64,000 bases of DNA from Gammaproteobacteria bacterium (lineage in GTDB: Bacteria; Pseudomonadota; Gammaproteobacteria; Steroidobacterales; Steroidobacteraceae): the NCBI GenBank assembly GCA_021323735.1, contig JAJPKM010000048.1, forward strand, positions 96,060 to 160,059. The letters are read 5' to 3'. This document shows, one piece after another, positions 27,496-37,085 of this stretch. The translations under genes were made by a program, and so were the position numbers. The notes under the pieces were generated by a model. The model was not told where the DNA came from. It searched no databases and worked only from the letters and a program-made list of their open reading frames with translations. Within the stretch, counting starts at the first letter, position 1; every line of letters starts with the position of its first letter.

Positions 27496-28986
27496 GTGCG
27501 GAGACTAGCGACCATGCCGCTCGCAGTTGCAGGCAGTGACAAGACAGAGGCTCGACGCCTTCAACGGCTGACCGCGCAGGGTCAATTGCGCCGCATTCAT
27601 CTCGGTGTATACACCGATGACCTGGTGCAGTCGCTGGAATCGATCGTTCGCCGCGAGCTTTACGCACTGTGCGCCCTGATCGCTCCCGGCAGCATCATCT
27701 CGCATCGCTCGGCGCTCGAGAGCAGGCGGCCGACCGCCGCAGGAAATGTTTTTCTGACCGGCCCCTATCGCAGGGACATCAATCTACCCGGTGTGAAACT
27801 TCGAATCGCACAGGGTCCTGGTCCACTCGATTCTGATATACGGATTCCCACTTTCGGCGGAGATACATTCGTTTCAAGTCAGGCCCGCGCGCTGCTTGAA
27901 AATCTAACCGCCAGTCGCGGCGACCCTGCGGAACGACGCACATTGGGCGCCTCGGGCATCGAGGCATGGCTCGATCTTTTCATCAGCCGCGATATCAGCG
28001 GTGGGATCAACAAGCTACGCGACGCTGCGAGAGCGATCGCCGAGCCGCTTGAACTGCAACAAGAATTCGAGCAGCTGGACGCTACGATCGGCGCGCTGCT
28101 CGGCACACGAACAGTTCGTTTAAGCGCGGGCGCCGCGATCGCACGCGCAGCAGGCAAACCGTATGACGATGCACGGGTCACGTTGTTCCAGACGTTGGCC
28201 GGCGAGTTGCGGCGCGATTCTCTGCAGGTGCCGCCTGCCGATCCGCATGCGGACAACCACCTGCAAGCATTCATCGAGACCTACTTTTCAAACTACATTG
28301 AGGGCACGGAGTTCGAACTCGAAGAGGCGCACGACATTGTAGTCCAGGGTCGCCCGCTGCAGTACCGCGAAGACGATTCGCACGACATCCTGGGCACCTA
28401 TCACGCGATCCTCAAGTCCAAAGCAGATCCCGCTATCCCACAGAACTTCGAGGCCTTTGCAGCGCAGACTCAGGACTGGAATCGACAGGTTATCGAATCA
28501 CGAAGCGCCAAGAATCCGGGCGAATTCAAAACCGAGAGTAATCGCGCCGGCAACACCGTGTTCGTTACGCCGGAACTCGTCGTGGGTACGCTTGAGAAAG
28601 GTTACGAAACCATCATGAGCGCAGCCACGCCTGAGAATCGTGCAGCACTGGCCATGTTTGTCATCGCCGAAGTTCATCCATTTACCGACGGCAACGGTCG
28701 CACCGCGCGCCTCGCGATGAATCTGTTTCTAACCCAGGCGGGGCTCACACGCATCATCATCCCGACGGTGTATCGTGATGACTACATCTCGGCATTGAAG
28801 GCGATGTCGAGCAACGCCTATCCGGTTCCTCTGATGCGCGTGCTCGCGCGCGCTGCGCGTTTCAGCCGATGGATCGACATGAGTTCCAAGTCAAATGCAT
28901 TCGCAGCCTTGAGGCACTCCAACGCGCTCGAGCATCCCGATGCAGCCAAACTCTCGTTTGCTGATTCGCCCATCGGCACTCGCTAA
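27496..28986 (+). CDS. Fic family protein with AbiEi-like N-terminal domain
   Basis: 496 residues from GTG 27496 (ATG 27514 is an alternative). The C-terminal Fic domain (about 225-430) has the complete motif HPFTDGNGRTAR, His394 being the catalytic residue, so AMP transfer to a target hydroxyl is possible. The class II inhibitory motif (S/T)xxxE(G/N) is present as SNYIEG with Ser265 and Glu269. Residues about 1-170 resemble AbiEi antitoxins: winged-helix part TEARRLQRLTAQGQLRRIHLGVY and ISHRSALES. It stands alone between the oxygenase and treZ, overlapping the treZ stop by 4 nt, behind three direct repeats. The AbiEi assignment is from pattern only. Confidence 0.85.
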   Translation: MRRLATMPLAVAGSDKTEARRLQRLTAQGQLRRIHLGVYTDDLVQSLESIVRRELYALCALIAPGSIISHRSALESRRPTAAGNVFLTGPYRRDINLPGVKLRIAQGPGPLDSDIRIPTFGGDTFVSSQARALLENLTASRGDPAERRTLGASGIEAWLDLFISRDISGGINKLRDAARAIAEPLELQQEFEQLDATIGALLGTRTVRLSAGAAIARAAGKPYDDARVTLFQTLAGELRRDSLQVPPADPHADNHLQAFIETYFSNYIEGTEFELEEAHDIVVQGRPLQYREDDSHDILGTYHAILKSKADPAIPQNFEAFAAQTQDWNRQVIESRSAKNPGEFKTESNRAGNTVFVTPELVVGTLEKGYETIMSAATPENRAALAMFVIAEVHPFTDGNGRTARLAMNLFLTQAGLTRIIIPTVYRDDYISALKAMSSNAYPVPLMRVLARAARFSRWIDMSSKSNAFAALRHSNALEHPDAAKLSFADSPIGTR

Positions 28987-30791
28987 CCGCAGGTCACGAT
29001 CACACCACCTGGCTCCAGCCGTACCTGCGGCGCCGCCGCGGCCGCCGCGCCCATGGAAAATATCGTCGCTGCGGATGGCATCGTCGCATAGGCGGCGTGC
29101 CGGCCGAAATGAGCGATCAGAGTCCAGCGCGCATCCTGGTTCAACTGCCATTCGGCGCGCAGCACGTCGCCGATGATTTCGAAGCGTCCGCCCTGGCGCA
29201 TCGAGGATAGATGCGGCGCCAGATGACGCCGCCGCAGAGACAATAGTTCTTGGATGAATTCCAACCGCGTTCGATGCGGTGCCAGCCGCCGCTCCTGCCA
29301 GTTGAGCTTGCAGGCATGAAATGTCGCTTCCGCATTGGGATCCGGGATGCGCGCGGCCGCGGCGTCGTCCGCAAAGGCCGCGAAGCGCTTGAACTCGCGC
29401 CGCCGCCCTTCCGAGACCGACAACGCCAGCTCCGGGCCGAAATCGCAGAAGAACATGAACGGTGTCGAGGCGGCGAATTCCTCGCCCATGAACAGCATCG
29501 GAACCTGGGGCGCGAGCAGCAGGCAGACGTAGGCCGCGGGCAGAAGCCCCGGGTCCGCAAAGGAGTGGATACGGTCGCCGAATGCACGATTGCCGACCAT
29601 GTCGTGATTTTGAAGAAATCCGACGAACGCGGCCGACGGCAGGTGGCCGCTGGGTTCGCCGCGCACCTTGTCGCGGAATGCCGAGTACTCCCCCTGGTAG
29701 GCGAAGCCCTCCGTTAATGAACGCCCCAGCATGGGCAGCGCTTGGGCGCCATAGTCGGCGTAGTAGCCGTCCGCCTCGCCGCTGAGCAGGACGTGCAGGG
29801 CATGGTGCACATCGTCATCCCACTGCGCCGTCGCGAGCTTAGGCGCACCCCCGCCGTCGCGTTCAAGATAGCGCGCCTGATTCGCATTATTCTCCAGCAC
29901 CAGGTGCACGTGGCGCTCGCGCCCGGGCCCCTCGCGCAAGGCGCGGGCGATTTCCGTCACGATGTCCGGGCTCGATCGATCATGCAGCGCATGGACGGCG
30001 TCCAACCGCAAACCATCGAAGCGGTATTCTTCGATCCAGTAGAGCGCATTATGGAGGAAGAAATCGCGGACGGTACGGCTCTCGCGACCGTCGAAATTGA
30101 TGGCCGCGCCCCAGGGGGTTTTTCGCTCGAAATTGAAGAATTCCGGGCAGTAGGCATGAAGATAGTTCCCCTCGGGACCAAAGTGGTTGTACACCACATC
30201 GAGCAGCACCATCAGCCCGTGGGAATGCGCGGTATCGACGAAGGCCTTCAGATCATCGGGACGACCATAGCAGTGCGCGGGCGCGAACGGTAATACACCG
30301 TCATAACCCCAATTGCGCACGCCAGGGAAAGCCGCCAATGGCATCAATTGCAACGCGGTGATCCCCAATGCCCCCAGCTCTCCGATACGCTTCGAGGCTG
30401 CAGCCAACGTGCCTTCCGCGGTGAATGTCCCCAGATGCAGTTCATAGAGCACGGCATCCGGCCACGGGCGCCCGCGCCACGCGGGGTTACGCCACCGGTA
30501 CTCAAGCGGATCGATGATCTCGCTGTGGCCGTGCACACCTCGTGGGTTGCTGCGCGAGGCCGGATCGGGAACGGCCAGCCACTGCTCGCCGGCCTGCACG
30601 ATGAATCGATAGCCCATGCCGGCCTGCGCCTCGGCCTCGATCTCGTGCCAGCCATGCTCCCTTGTATGCATGCTGAGGCGCCGCGCTGCGCCGCCGCGCT
30701 GTTGCAACTCCAGCGCCACAACCGGACTCGAAGGCGCCCACAGGCGAAAGCGGGCGCCGCCCCCTGCCTCGAGCAAAGTGCCGAAGGGCAT
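28983..30791 (-). CDS. treZ: malto-oligosyltrehalose trehalohydrolase
   Basis: 602-residue GH13 enzyme that releases trehalose from malto-oligosyltrehalose. N-terminal carbohydrate-binding-like domain (about 1-90, ARFRLWAPSSPVVALELQQ), then the barrel: LDVVYNHFGPEGNY, nucleophile Asp in FDGLRLDAVHAL, acid/base Glu in LVLENNANQARYL, and FLQNHDMVGNRAFGD. Treating it as TreZ rather than GlgB/GlgX rests on WGYDGVLPFAPAHCYGRPDDLKAFVD. Its partner TreY is not in the window. Last gene of the alpha-glucan/trehalose set on this strand, 20 nt after the MscS-like gene, and meeting the Fic gene head-on. Confidence 0.92.
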   Translation of the reverse strand: MPFGTLLEAGGGARFRLWAPSSPVVALELQQRGGAARRLSMHTREHGWHEIEAEAQAGMGYRFIVQAGEQWLAVPDPASRSNPRGVHGHSEIIDPLEYRWRNPAWRGRPWPDAVLYELHLGTFTAEGTLAAASKRIGELGALGITALQLMPLAAFPGVRNWGYDGVLPFAPAHCYGRPDDLKAFVDTAHSHGLMVLLDVVYNHFGPEGNYLHAYCPEFFNFERKTPWGAAINFDGRESRTVRDFFLHNALYWIEEYRFDGLRLDAVHALHDRSSPDIVTEIARALREGPGRERHVHLVLENNANQARYLERDGGGAPKLATAQWDDDVHHALHVLLSGEADGYYADYGAQALPMLGRSLTEGFAYQGEYSAFRDKVRGEPSGHLPSAAFVGFLQNHDMVGNRAFGDRIHSFADPGLLPAAYVCLLLAPQVPMLFMGEEFAASTPFMFFCDFGPELALSVSEGRRREFKRFAAFADDAAAARIPDPNAEATFHACKLNWQERRLAPHRTRLEFIQELLSLRRRHLAPHLSSMRQGGRFEIIGDVLRAEWQLNQDARWTLIAHFGRHAAYATMPSAATIFSMGAAAAAAPQVRLEPGGVIVTCG

Positions 30792-30811
30792 CGCGTGCGC
30801 AAATTGATCGA

Positions 30812-31495
30812 TCAGCTGTTTTCATCCTTGTCGTGTTGCGGCCACCAACGCCGCAGTAATGCAGCTGCCCAATCCTTGCCTCCCAATCCAAATGCCAAGG
30901 CCAATGCCAACATGAGCCCAGCCAGGATGATCAGAAAGGTTCTTTGCACGATGTCGCCGCCGATCTCGACTTGGCTCAAAGCGATCATGACCACGAACGT
31001 CATGATCAGGTACCGAACGATTCTGCCCAGCATATCGGCGTCCGGGATTTGCGCATCGACGCAGTGGGATTGCACGGCATTGCCGGCGAACTGCGCGCAG
31101 TATGAGCCGAACACCACGATCAACATCGTGATCAGCAGCTTCGGGGTGAACAGGACGACGCGGTCCAACAGTCCCGTAATATAGGTGAGGCCCAAGCCAT
31201 TGAAGGCGATGATGAGGGTCGCCAAGATCACCAACCAGAAGGCGACCGCACCAAACAACGTAGTGGTATCGCCGCGCATGCCCGCCTGCCGCAGAAATTC
31301 GTCGGTGCCGGCGCGCTCGGTCAATACATTGAAATTCATCGCCCGCAAGGCGCGTTCCACCGCGAAACGCACCGCTTTGGCCAGCAGCCATCCGACCGCG
31401 ACCACGAGCAGCGCCAGCAGCAACTTGGGCAGGAATGCGGCAAATTGATGCAAAAACTCTCGCGTTGCCTCCACCACCATGTCAATGCTTTGCAT
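30812..31495 (-). CDS. MscS-related membrane protein (TM-helix repeat family)
   Basis: 227 residues with about five hydrophobic segments (LPKLLLALLVVAVGWLLAKAVRF, AVAFWLVILATLIIAFN, VVLFTPKLLITMLIVVFGSY, IVRYLIMTFVVMIALS, TFLIILAGLMLALALAFGLGGKDWA). The GLGGKDWA end is the conserved pore-lining-like signature of the TM-helix/MscS-associated family. It lacks the beta and C-terminal cage of a full MscS channel, so gating is uncertain. Its position 15 nt after treS and 20 nt before treZ suggests an osmotic-stress role. Confidence 0.82.
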   Translation of the reverse strand: MQSIDMVVEATREFLHQFAAFLPKLLLALLVVAVGWLLAKAVRFAVERALRAMNFNVLTERAGTDEFLRQAGMRGDTTTLFGAVAFWLVILATLIIAFNGLGLTYITGLLDRVVLFTPKLLITMLIVVFGSYCAQFAGNAVQSHCVDAQIPDADMLGRIVRYLIMTFVVMIALSQVEIGGDIVQRTFLIILAGLMLALALAFGLGGKDWAAALLRRWWPQHDKDENS

Positions 31496-31510
31496 GAGAG
31501 TCCTCCAATG

Positions 31511-34500
31511 TCAGCCGCTCCAGTCGAGAATTCCCTGCACCGGAATGCCGACCCAGCTCGGCCGATTGCCAAGTTCATAACGCAATTCGTACAGCGCCTT
31601 CTCGAGTTCGAAGAGCCCCAGCAATCCCTGCCCAGGCTCCAGCAAGTCGTAAAGAGCCTCACCACGAGCCGCGTCGGCGTGCGCAGCCGCGTCACGCGAT
31701 GCCGTGTCGCGAGCCGCTCCCCTGCGGGCCACATCGCCACGACGTGCCCTGTCGCGAGAAGCCGTGCCGCCGGCCGCTTCGCCCCGAAATGCCGCACCAC
31801 CAGCCTCTTGGCCGCGAGATCCCGCGCCGCCGGTCGCATCCTGATAGGCGGACAGAAACGCGCCACGCACTTCGAGCTCCCAGGCCCGCGCCAGCGGTGC
31901 CAACTTCGCAGCCTCTGCTTCGTTATGCGCAACGCTTCGCAAGGCGCTCTGTTGCGCATATCCGAAGGAGCGCATCATCCCGGCGACATCGCGCAGCGGC
32001 GAATGTTTGGCGCGCCGCTGTTCCAAACTGTGTCCCGGCTCGCCCTCGAAATCGATGATGACGAAATCATTGCGTGTGACCAGCACCTGTCCCAGGTGAT
32101 AATCACCGTGGATGCGTATCTTCATGCCCTGCGGCGTCGCCTTGGTGCAGGCCTCGATGCGCGCCTCGATGTGTTCGCGCTGTGCGAGCAACGCCGTGGC
32201 ACGCTCGCGATCCGCCGCCGGCACCGTCTCGATGTTCGATGCCAGCAGATCCAGCGCCTGGTGTGCTTCGTCCAAGGCGCGCCGGCGATAGGCATCGATG
32301 TCGGCGCGGCTCAAGGGTTGCGGAGAAAACGCCGGATCCGAAGTCGGTTGCGCCAGCGCACGGTGCAGTTCCGCCGTCCGCACCGCCAGTATCCGGACCA
32401 ACGCCAGATAGGCTTCATGCGCATTGACCGGAAGCGCATCACCCGCCGGCGTGGTTCGATGCTGTTCGAGATGGCGCCGCACGTAGTCGAGCGAGTAGGT
32501 CCAGCCGTCTCCCTGATTCGCCACATAGCCCTGCAGCATCGCCAGCAAGCGCGACTGGCCATCGCTGCCGACGTACTCGAGCATTCCGGCAAGCGGCGCA
32601 CAATTTGCGAAGTGCGCCACCTCGGTCAAATAGAGGCCCATCTCGAGTTCCGGATTCATACCGACACGCAGCCGCCGGTAGCCCTTGAGCATCAGCCGCT
32701 CGCCCAGGCTGACGACGGTATTCGAGCTGGAACCGCGCGGCCGCTCTACCGGCAGCGACGCGAAATCCGCTCCGGCGATTTCGCCGAATACCGCGGTGCG
32801 CCGGAATTGCAGCTTGCCCTGGGTCATGGGCAGTTCTCGCCCCGCCGCCATGGCCGCCACCACCGCGCGGCAAAACAGTTCGTCGGCAAACGCATCGCCC
32901 ATCACCCCGACGTTAGCCTGTTGGCGAATTTTTGCGACCGCCGCGGTCGAGAGGTTGCGCACGCGCTCCTCGTCGCGTTCTTCCCAGGCCAATGCCAACG
33001 GCAAGAAATAGCTCGGCCGCTCCTGCGCAACCTCGATCTCGACCAGCCCGACCAGCCAGCACGCCTTGCCTTCCTGCCAGAGCACATACTCGGCAATGTG
33101 GGCACGGTCGATCGACACGCCCTTCGCCCCATACCAACGCTGCGTCTCTATGTAGCGCGGCAGCGTATCGGTCTCGAATTGTGCACGGGTTTTCTCCGCC
33201 ATGCCGATGCGCCACGGAACCACCCTTTCGCGGAACAAACTCATCCAGCCGTCGAACAGCACCAGCACCGGGCGTTCGTCCACCGACACCACTTGCTCGT
33301 GCCAGGACGGCACGGCCGCATCCTTCGCCAGTCTGAACCAATAAAAGCCGTGGGCTGCGATGGTGAGCAGATACGGCAGTTCGCCGATGGGCGGGAATGC
33401 GGTGCGCCCCAGCACTTCCACCGGCACGCGGCCTTTGAAGGCCGCCAGATTCAACTCGACCGGTTGCGCGGAACGCGACAGATTGGCGACGCACAGGATG
33501 GTGTCATCGCCGAACTCGCGCAGGTAGGCCAAGATCTTGCGATTTCCCGGCCGCAGGAATCGGCGCGTGCCGCGCCCGAATGCGCGGCTGGTCTTGCGCA
33601 CCGCCAACATGCGTTTGGTCCAGCTTAGGAGCGAGCTAGGATCGCGCGACTGTGCCTCCACATTGGTCGAGAGGTAACCGTACACCGCGTCCATGATGGG
33701 AGGCAGATAGAGCCGCTGCGGATCGGCGCGGGAAAAGCCGGCATTGCGGTCCGGGCTCCATTGCATCGGTGTACGCACGCCATTGCGGTCGCCGATGAAG
33801 AAATTATCCCCCATGCCGATTTCGTCGCCGTAGTAGAGAATGGGAGAGCCGGGCATTGACAACAGCAGGCTGTTCATCAGCTTGATGCGGTCCAGATCGT
33901 TCTCCATCAATGGCGCGAGACGACGGCGGATCCCCAGATTGATTCGTGCCTTGAGGTCCGACGCATACGTCGTGTACATGTAGTCGCGTTCCTTGCTGGT
34001 CACCATTTCAAGCGTCAGCTCATCATGGTTGCGCAGGAAAATGGCCCACTGGCAGGTTTCGGGGATATCCGGCGTCTGCTGCATGATTTCTATAATGGGG
34101 TAACGGTCTTCCTGAGCGATCGCCATGTAGATGCGCGGCATCAAGGGAAAGTGATAGGCCATATGGCATTCGTCGCCGTCACCGAAGTATTCCCGGACAT
34201 CCTCCGGCCACTGATTCGCCTCTGCCAGCAGAAAGCGGTTGCTGTAGGAGGCATCGATGGCCGCGCGCAGTTCCTTGATGACGGCGTGGGTTTCGGGGAG
34301 ATTTTCGTTGTTGGTGCCTTCGCGCTCCACGAGATAGGGGATGGCATCGAGGCGGAATCCGTCGACGCCCAATCCCAACCAGAAGTGCATGATCTGCAAC
34401 ACGGCCTTCATGACCTGCGGATTGTCGAAATTCAAATCCGGTTGGTGGCTGAAAAAGCGATGCCAGTAATAGGCTTTCGCTTGCTGGTCCCAGGTCCAGT

Positions 34501-35005
34501 TCGAGGACTCGGTGTCGGTGAAGATGATGCGCGTGCCGAGGTATTTCTGGTCGGTGTCGCTCCACATGTAGAAATCGCGCTGTGGTGAGCCCGGCGGCGC
34601 GATTCGTGCGGCTTGAAACCAAGGATGCTGATCCGAGGTTTGGTTGATGATCAGTTCGGTCACCACCTTGAGGCCCAAGCGGTGCGCCTCGCGCAGCATG
34701 TCGCGAAAATCATCGAGCGTGCCGAATTGCGGATGCACATTCTGGTAGTCGGCAATGTCGTAGCCGTCGTCTTTGAGGGGCGACGGGTAGAAGGGCATCA
34801 ACCAGATCGTATTGACCCCGAGATCCCGAATGTATTCGAGCTTCGAGGTCAGACCCTTGAAATCGCCGATGCCGTCGTCATTGGAGTCGAAGAACGACTT
34901 GACGTTGACCTGGTAGATGACGGCATCTTTGTACCAAAGCGCGTCGCCGGCGTCGATGCCGGTCGGCGGCGCGGTATCGAGAGCCGGGACTTGAACGTCG
35001 TTCAT
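31511..35005 (-). CDS. treS: trehalose synthase fused to maltokinase
   Basis: 1164 residues from the ATG at 35005. Residues about 20-560 are GH13 trehalose synthase (trehalose to maltose): Asp in DGFRLDAIPYL, Glu in LLAEANQWPED and Asp in RNHDELTLEM. Residues about 620-1164 are maltokinase, which makes maltose-1-phosphate with ATP: HGDYHLGQVL and IDFEGEPGHSL carry the catalytic and metal-binding Asp. It feeds GlgE, encoded 10 nt upstream. Odd: between the kinase helices near the C-terminus, about 60 residues of Ala/Gly/Arg-rich degenerate repeats (DNA 31657-31840) interrupt a normally short linker; the family end LEKALYELRYELGNRPSWVGIP follows intact. Confidence 0.93.
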   Translation of the reverse strand: MNDVQVPALDTAPPTGIDAGDALWYKDAVIYQVNVKSFFDSNDDGIGDFKGLTSKLEYIRDLGVNTIWLMPFYPSPLKDDGYDIADYQNVHPQFGTLDDFRDMLREAHRLGLKVVTELIINQTSDQHPWFQAARIAPPGSPQRDFYMWSDTDQKYLGTRIIFTDTESSNWTWDQQAKAYYWHRFFSHQPDLNFDNPQVMKAVLQIMHFWLGLGVDGFRLDAIPYLVEREGTNNENLPETHAVIKELRAAIDASYSNRFLLAEANQWPEDVREYFGDGDECHMAYHFPLMPRIYMAIAQEDRYPIIEIMQQTPDIPETCQWAIFLRNHDELTLEMVTSKERDYMYTTYASDLKARINLGIRRRLAPLMENDLDRIKLMNSLLLSMPGSPILYYGDEIGMGDNFFIGDRNGVRTPMQWSPDRNAGFSRADPQRLYLPPIMDAVYGYLSTNVEAQSRDPSSLLSWTKRMLAVRKTSRAFGRGTRRFLRPGNRKILAYLREFGDDTILCVANLSRSAQPVELNLAAFKGRVPVEVLGRTAFPPIGELPYLLTIAAHGFYWFRLAKDAAVPSWHEQVVSVDERPVLVLFDGWMSLFRERVVPWRIGMAEKTRAQFETDTLPRYIETQRWYGAKGVSIDRAHIAEYVLWQEGKACWLVGLVEIEVAQERPSYFLPLALAWEERDEERVRNLSTAAVAKIRQQANVGVMGDAFADELFCRAVVAAMAAGRELPMTQGKLQFRRTAVFGEIAGADFASLPVERPRGSSSNTVVSLGERLMLKGYRRLRVGMNPELEMGLYLTEVAHFANCAPLAGMLEYVGSDGQSRLLAMLQGYVANQGDGWTYSLDYVRRHLEQHRTTPAGDALPVNAHEAYLALVRILAVRTAELHRALAQPTSDPAFSPQPLSRADIDAYRRRALDEAHQALDLLASNIETVPAADRERATALLAQREHIEARIEACTKATPQGMKIRIHGDYHLGQVLVTRNDFVIIDFEGEPGHSLEQRRAKHSPLRDVAGMMRSFGYAQQSALRSVAHNEAEAAKLAPLARAWELEVRGAFLSAYQDATGGAGSRGQEAGGAAFRGEAAGGTASRDRARRGDVARRGAARDTASRDAAAHADAARGEALYDLLEPGQGLLGLFELEKALYELRYELGNRPSWVGIPVQGILDWSG
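31657..31840 (-). repeat. degenerate Ala/Arg/Gly repeat insertion inside maltokinase
   Basis: In-frame low-complexity segment of treS: copies of a roughly 8-residue pattern such as GAAFRGEA, GTASRDRA, GDVARRGA and DTASRDAA follow one another. At DNA level the units are diverged 24-27-nt repeats rich in GC. Flanks match normal maltokinase sequence, so the segment is an expansion within one protein rather than a frameshift. Confidence 0.75.
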
Positions 35006-35015
35006 CCGCTGCGCT

Positions 35016-37085
35016 TCATTGGTAGTAGTCGAAATCCTGCTCGCTGCGCACGCGCCGGCGCAATTTGAACACATGAGCCGGCGCGCACCGGGGGTCCAGC
35101 AACACGTAGTTACGGCGCCCCCGCCAGATATAGCGCTGATCGCTCAGCAGGTCGTGCACTTGGTACGGCTGATCGAGATCGAACTTCAATGCGCCGATGT
35201 CCAGGTCGATCCATCCCGACTGCGTCTGATGCGGATCGAGATTGACGACGGTGAGTATGACGTTACCCAAGGCTGCGTCGACTTTGAAGTAGGCGATCAA
35301 CTGATCGTTATCGAGCCTGCAGAAGTGCAGGCCGGAATTGGATTGCAGCGCGGCATTTTCCCGGCGGATCCGATTCATGCGCGCGATCAGGGACCACAGG
35401 CTGTCGGGCTGCTCCAAGGTCCAGTTGCGCAGTTGATACTTCTCCGAGTCGCGGTACTCTTCGCTGCCCGGTTCCCGCGGTGTGCTTTCCATGAGCTCAT
35501 ACGTCGGGCCATAAATGCCGTAGTTGGCCGACAGGGTCGCGGCAAGTATCAATCTTGACGCATACAGCGGCCGCAGGCCCGACTGCAAAACTTCAGGCAG
35601 GATGTCGGGAGTATTCGGCCAGACATTGGGACGGTAGTACTCTCGGCCGGGTCCCGTGACCAATTCGGTGAAGTAATCGGTCAGCTCCTGCTTGGAGTTG
35701 CGCCAGGCAAAGTAGGTGTACGACTGGGAAAAGCCGAGTTTTGCCAGCCGATGCATGAGCTTGGGGCGGGTGAAGGCTTCCGCCAGGTATATGACATCCG
35801 CATGCTCGCGCTGAGTGGTCCCAATCAGCCACTCCCAGAAACCGAACGCCTTGGTGTGCGGGTTGTCTACCCGGAATATCCTCACGCCGCGCTCGATCCA
35901 GAAATCCACGATGCTCTTGAGTTCATCCCACAGGCTACGCCAGTCGCCGGTTTCGAAATCGAAGGGATAGATGTCCTGATATTTCTTGGGAGGATTTTCC
36001 GCGTACTGCACGCTGCCGTCGGGGCGATGCTTGAACCACTGCGGATGCGCCGCCACGTAGGGATGATCGGGAGCGCACTGGAAGGCAAGATCCATGGCGA
36101 TTTCGAGGCCATGAGCGCGCGCCGCTTTCATGAGCCGGTCGAAGTCATCGAACGTCCCCAGCTGCGGCAAGATATCTTTGTGTCCGCCTTCTGCCGCTCC
36201 GATGGCCCACGGACTGCCGACATCGTCCGGCTTCGCACGCAGCGTGTTGTTCGGTCCCTTGCGATTGATGCGCCCGATCGGGTGTATGGGTGGAAAATAC
36301 AGCACATCGAAGCCCATCTCGGCCAAGTAGGGCAGCCGCGCCTCCACGTCCTTGAACGTACCGTGAGATCCTCGCTTGCCGGCGGCGGATCTGGGAAACA
36401 ATTCATACCAGCTGCCAAATTCCGCGCGCCTGCGATCGACGGTGAGTTCCAGTGTCTGCGTCGCGGCCAAACTTCGATCCGAATGGCGGGCCACGATGGC
36501 CGCTCTCGCAGGGTCGAGCGCCAAGGCCTGTTGCGAAGCGATTTCCGCCGCCGGGTCCTCGAGGCCGGCGAGCAGCTGCGCGGACCACTCGTTGAGGATG
36601 GCGGCATCGCTGCCGGCGGCGCGGGCCGCCGCCGCATCGATGAGCGCGACCCCGGTGCGCAAGGCCAGGCGAATGTCGCTGCTCTCCACGCGCCGTTCGA
36701 ATTCATGGCGCCACGATTCGAAGGGATCCACCCACGCCATCACCGTGTACTGGTATCGTCCCGGCAGCGGAGGCGTGAACTCCGCCAGCCAGACATCGTT
36801 CCCCTGCGCTTGCATGTCGACTTCATAGTCCGCCGCGGATACGGCCATTTGTCGCCAGCGCAGCACGACGCGAATCCTGTCATGGCCATCCGTGAAGCAG
36901 TGCGCTTCCACGGTCACCGGTTCGCCGGCAATGCGCTTGGGAGTAAAGCGCCCGCCGTCGACCATGGGAAGGATGGTATCGATGACGGCGCGCACTCTGC
37001 CCTCGAGGGTGCCTGACTTGGCTCCGGAGCCGGATGCCGGGGTTGCGTTTTTCTTGGCGGGCGCTTTTCGCTTGGCGCTAGCCAC
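35016..37085 (-). CDS. glgE: alpha-1,4-glucan:maltose-1-phosphate maltosyltransferase
   Basis: 689 residues from GTG 37085, which overlaps the last codons of glgB; the upstream open frame adds improbable residues. GlgE transfers maltose from maltose-1-phosphate to glucan ends. N-terminal Lys/Ala-rich tail, beta domain (about 40-140, [23 protein letters not shown]), helical insert, and the GH13 barrel: [18 protein letters not shown], nucleophile Asp in [19 protein letters not shown] and Glu in [13 protein letters not shown] are GlgE signatures. It lies between glgB and treS-mak, the complete trehalose-to-glucan route. Confidence 0.94.
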   Translation of the reverse strand: MASAKRKAPAKKNATPASGSGAKSGTLEGRVRAVIDTILPMVDGGRFTPKRIAGEPVTVEAHCFTDGHDRIRVVLRWRQMAVSAADYEVDMQAQGNDVWLAEFTPPLPGRYQYTVMAWVDPFESWRHEFERRVESSDIRLALRTGVALIDAAAARAAGSDAAILNEWSAQLLAGLEDPAAEIASQQALALDPARAAIVARHSDRSLAATQTLELTVDRRRAEFGSWYELFPRSAAGKRGSHGTFKDVEARLPYLAEMGFDVLYFPPIHPIGRINRKGPNNTLRAKPDDVGSPWAIGAAEGGHKDILPQLGTFDDFDRLMKAARAHGLEIAMDLAFQCAPDHPYVAAHPQWFKHRPDGSVQYAENPPKKYQDIYPFDFETGDWRSLWDELKSIVDFWIERGVRIFRVDNPHTKAFGFWEWLIGTTQREHADVIYLAEAFTRPKLMHRLAKLGFSQSYTYFAWRNSKQELTDYFTELVTGPGREYYRPNVWPNTPDILPEVLQSGLRPLYASRLILAATLSANYGIYGPTYELMESTPREPGSEEYRDSEKYQLRNWTLEQPDSLWSLIARMNRIRRENAALQSNSGLHFCRLDNDQLIAYFKVDAALGNVILTVVNLDPHQTQSGWIDLDIGALKFDLDQPYQVHDLLSDQRYIWRGRRNYVLLDPRCAPAHVFKLRRRVRSEQDFDYYQ

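Noticed and set aside
31445..33628. 727-codon plus-strand open frame
   Set aside because: It is antisense to the TreS-maltokinase gene, whose catalytic motifs and family match are clear.
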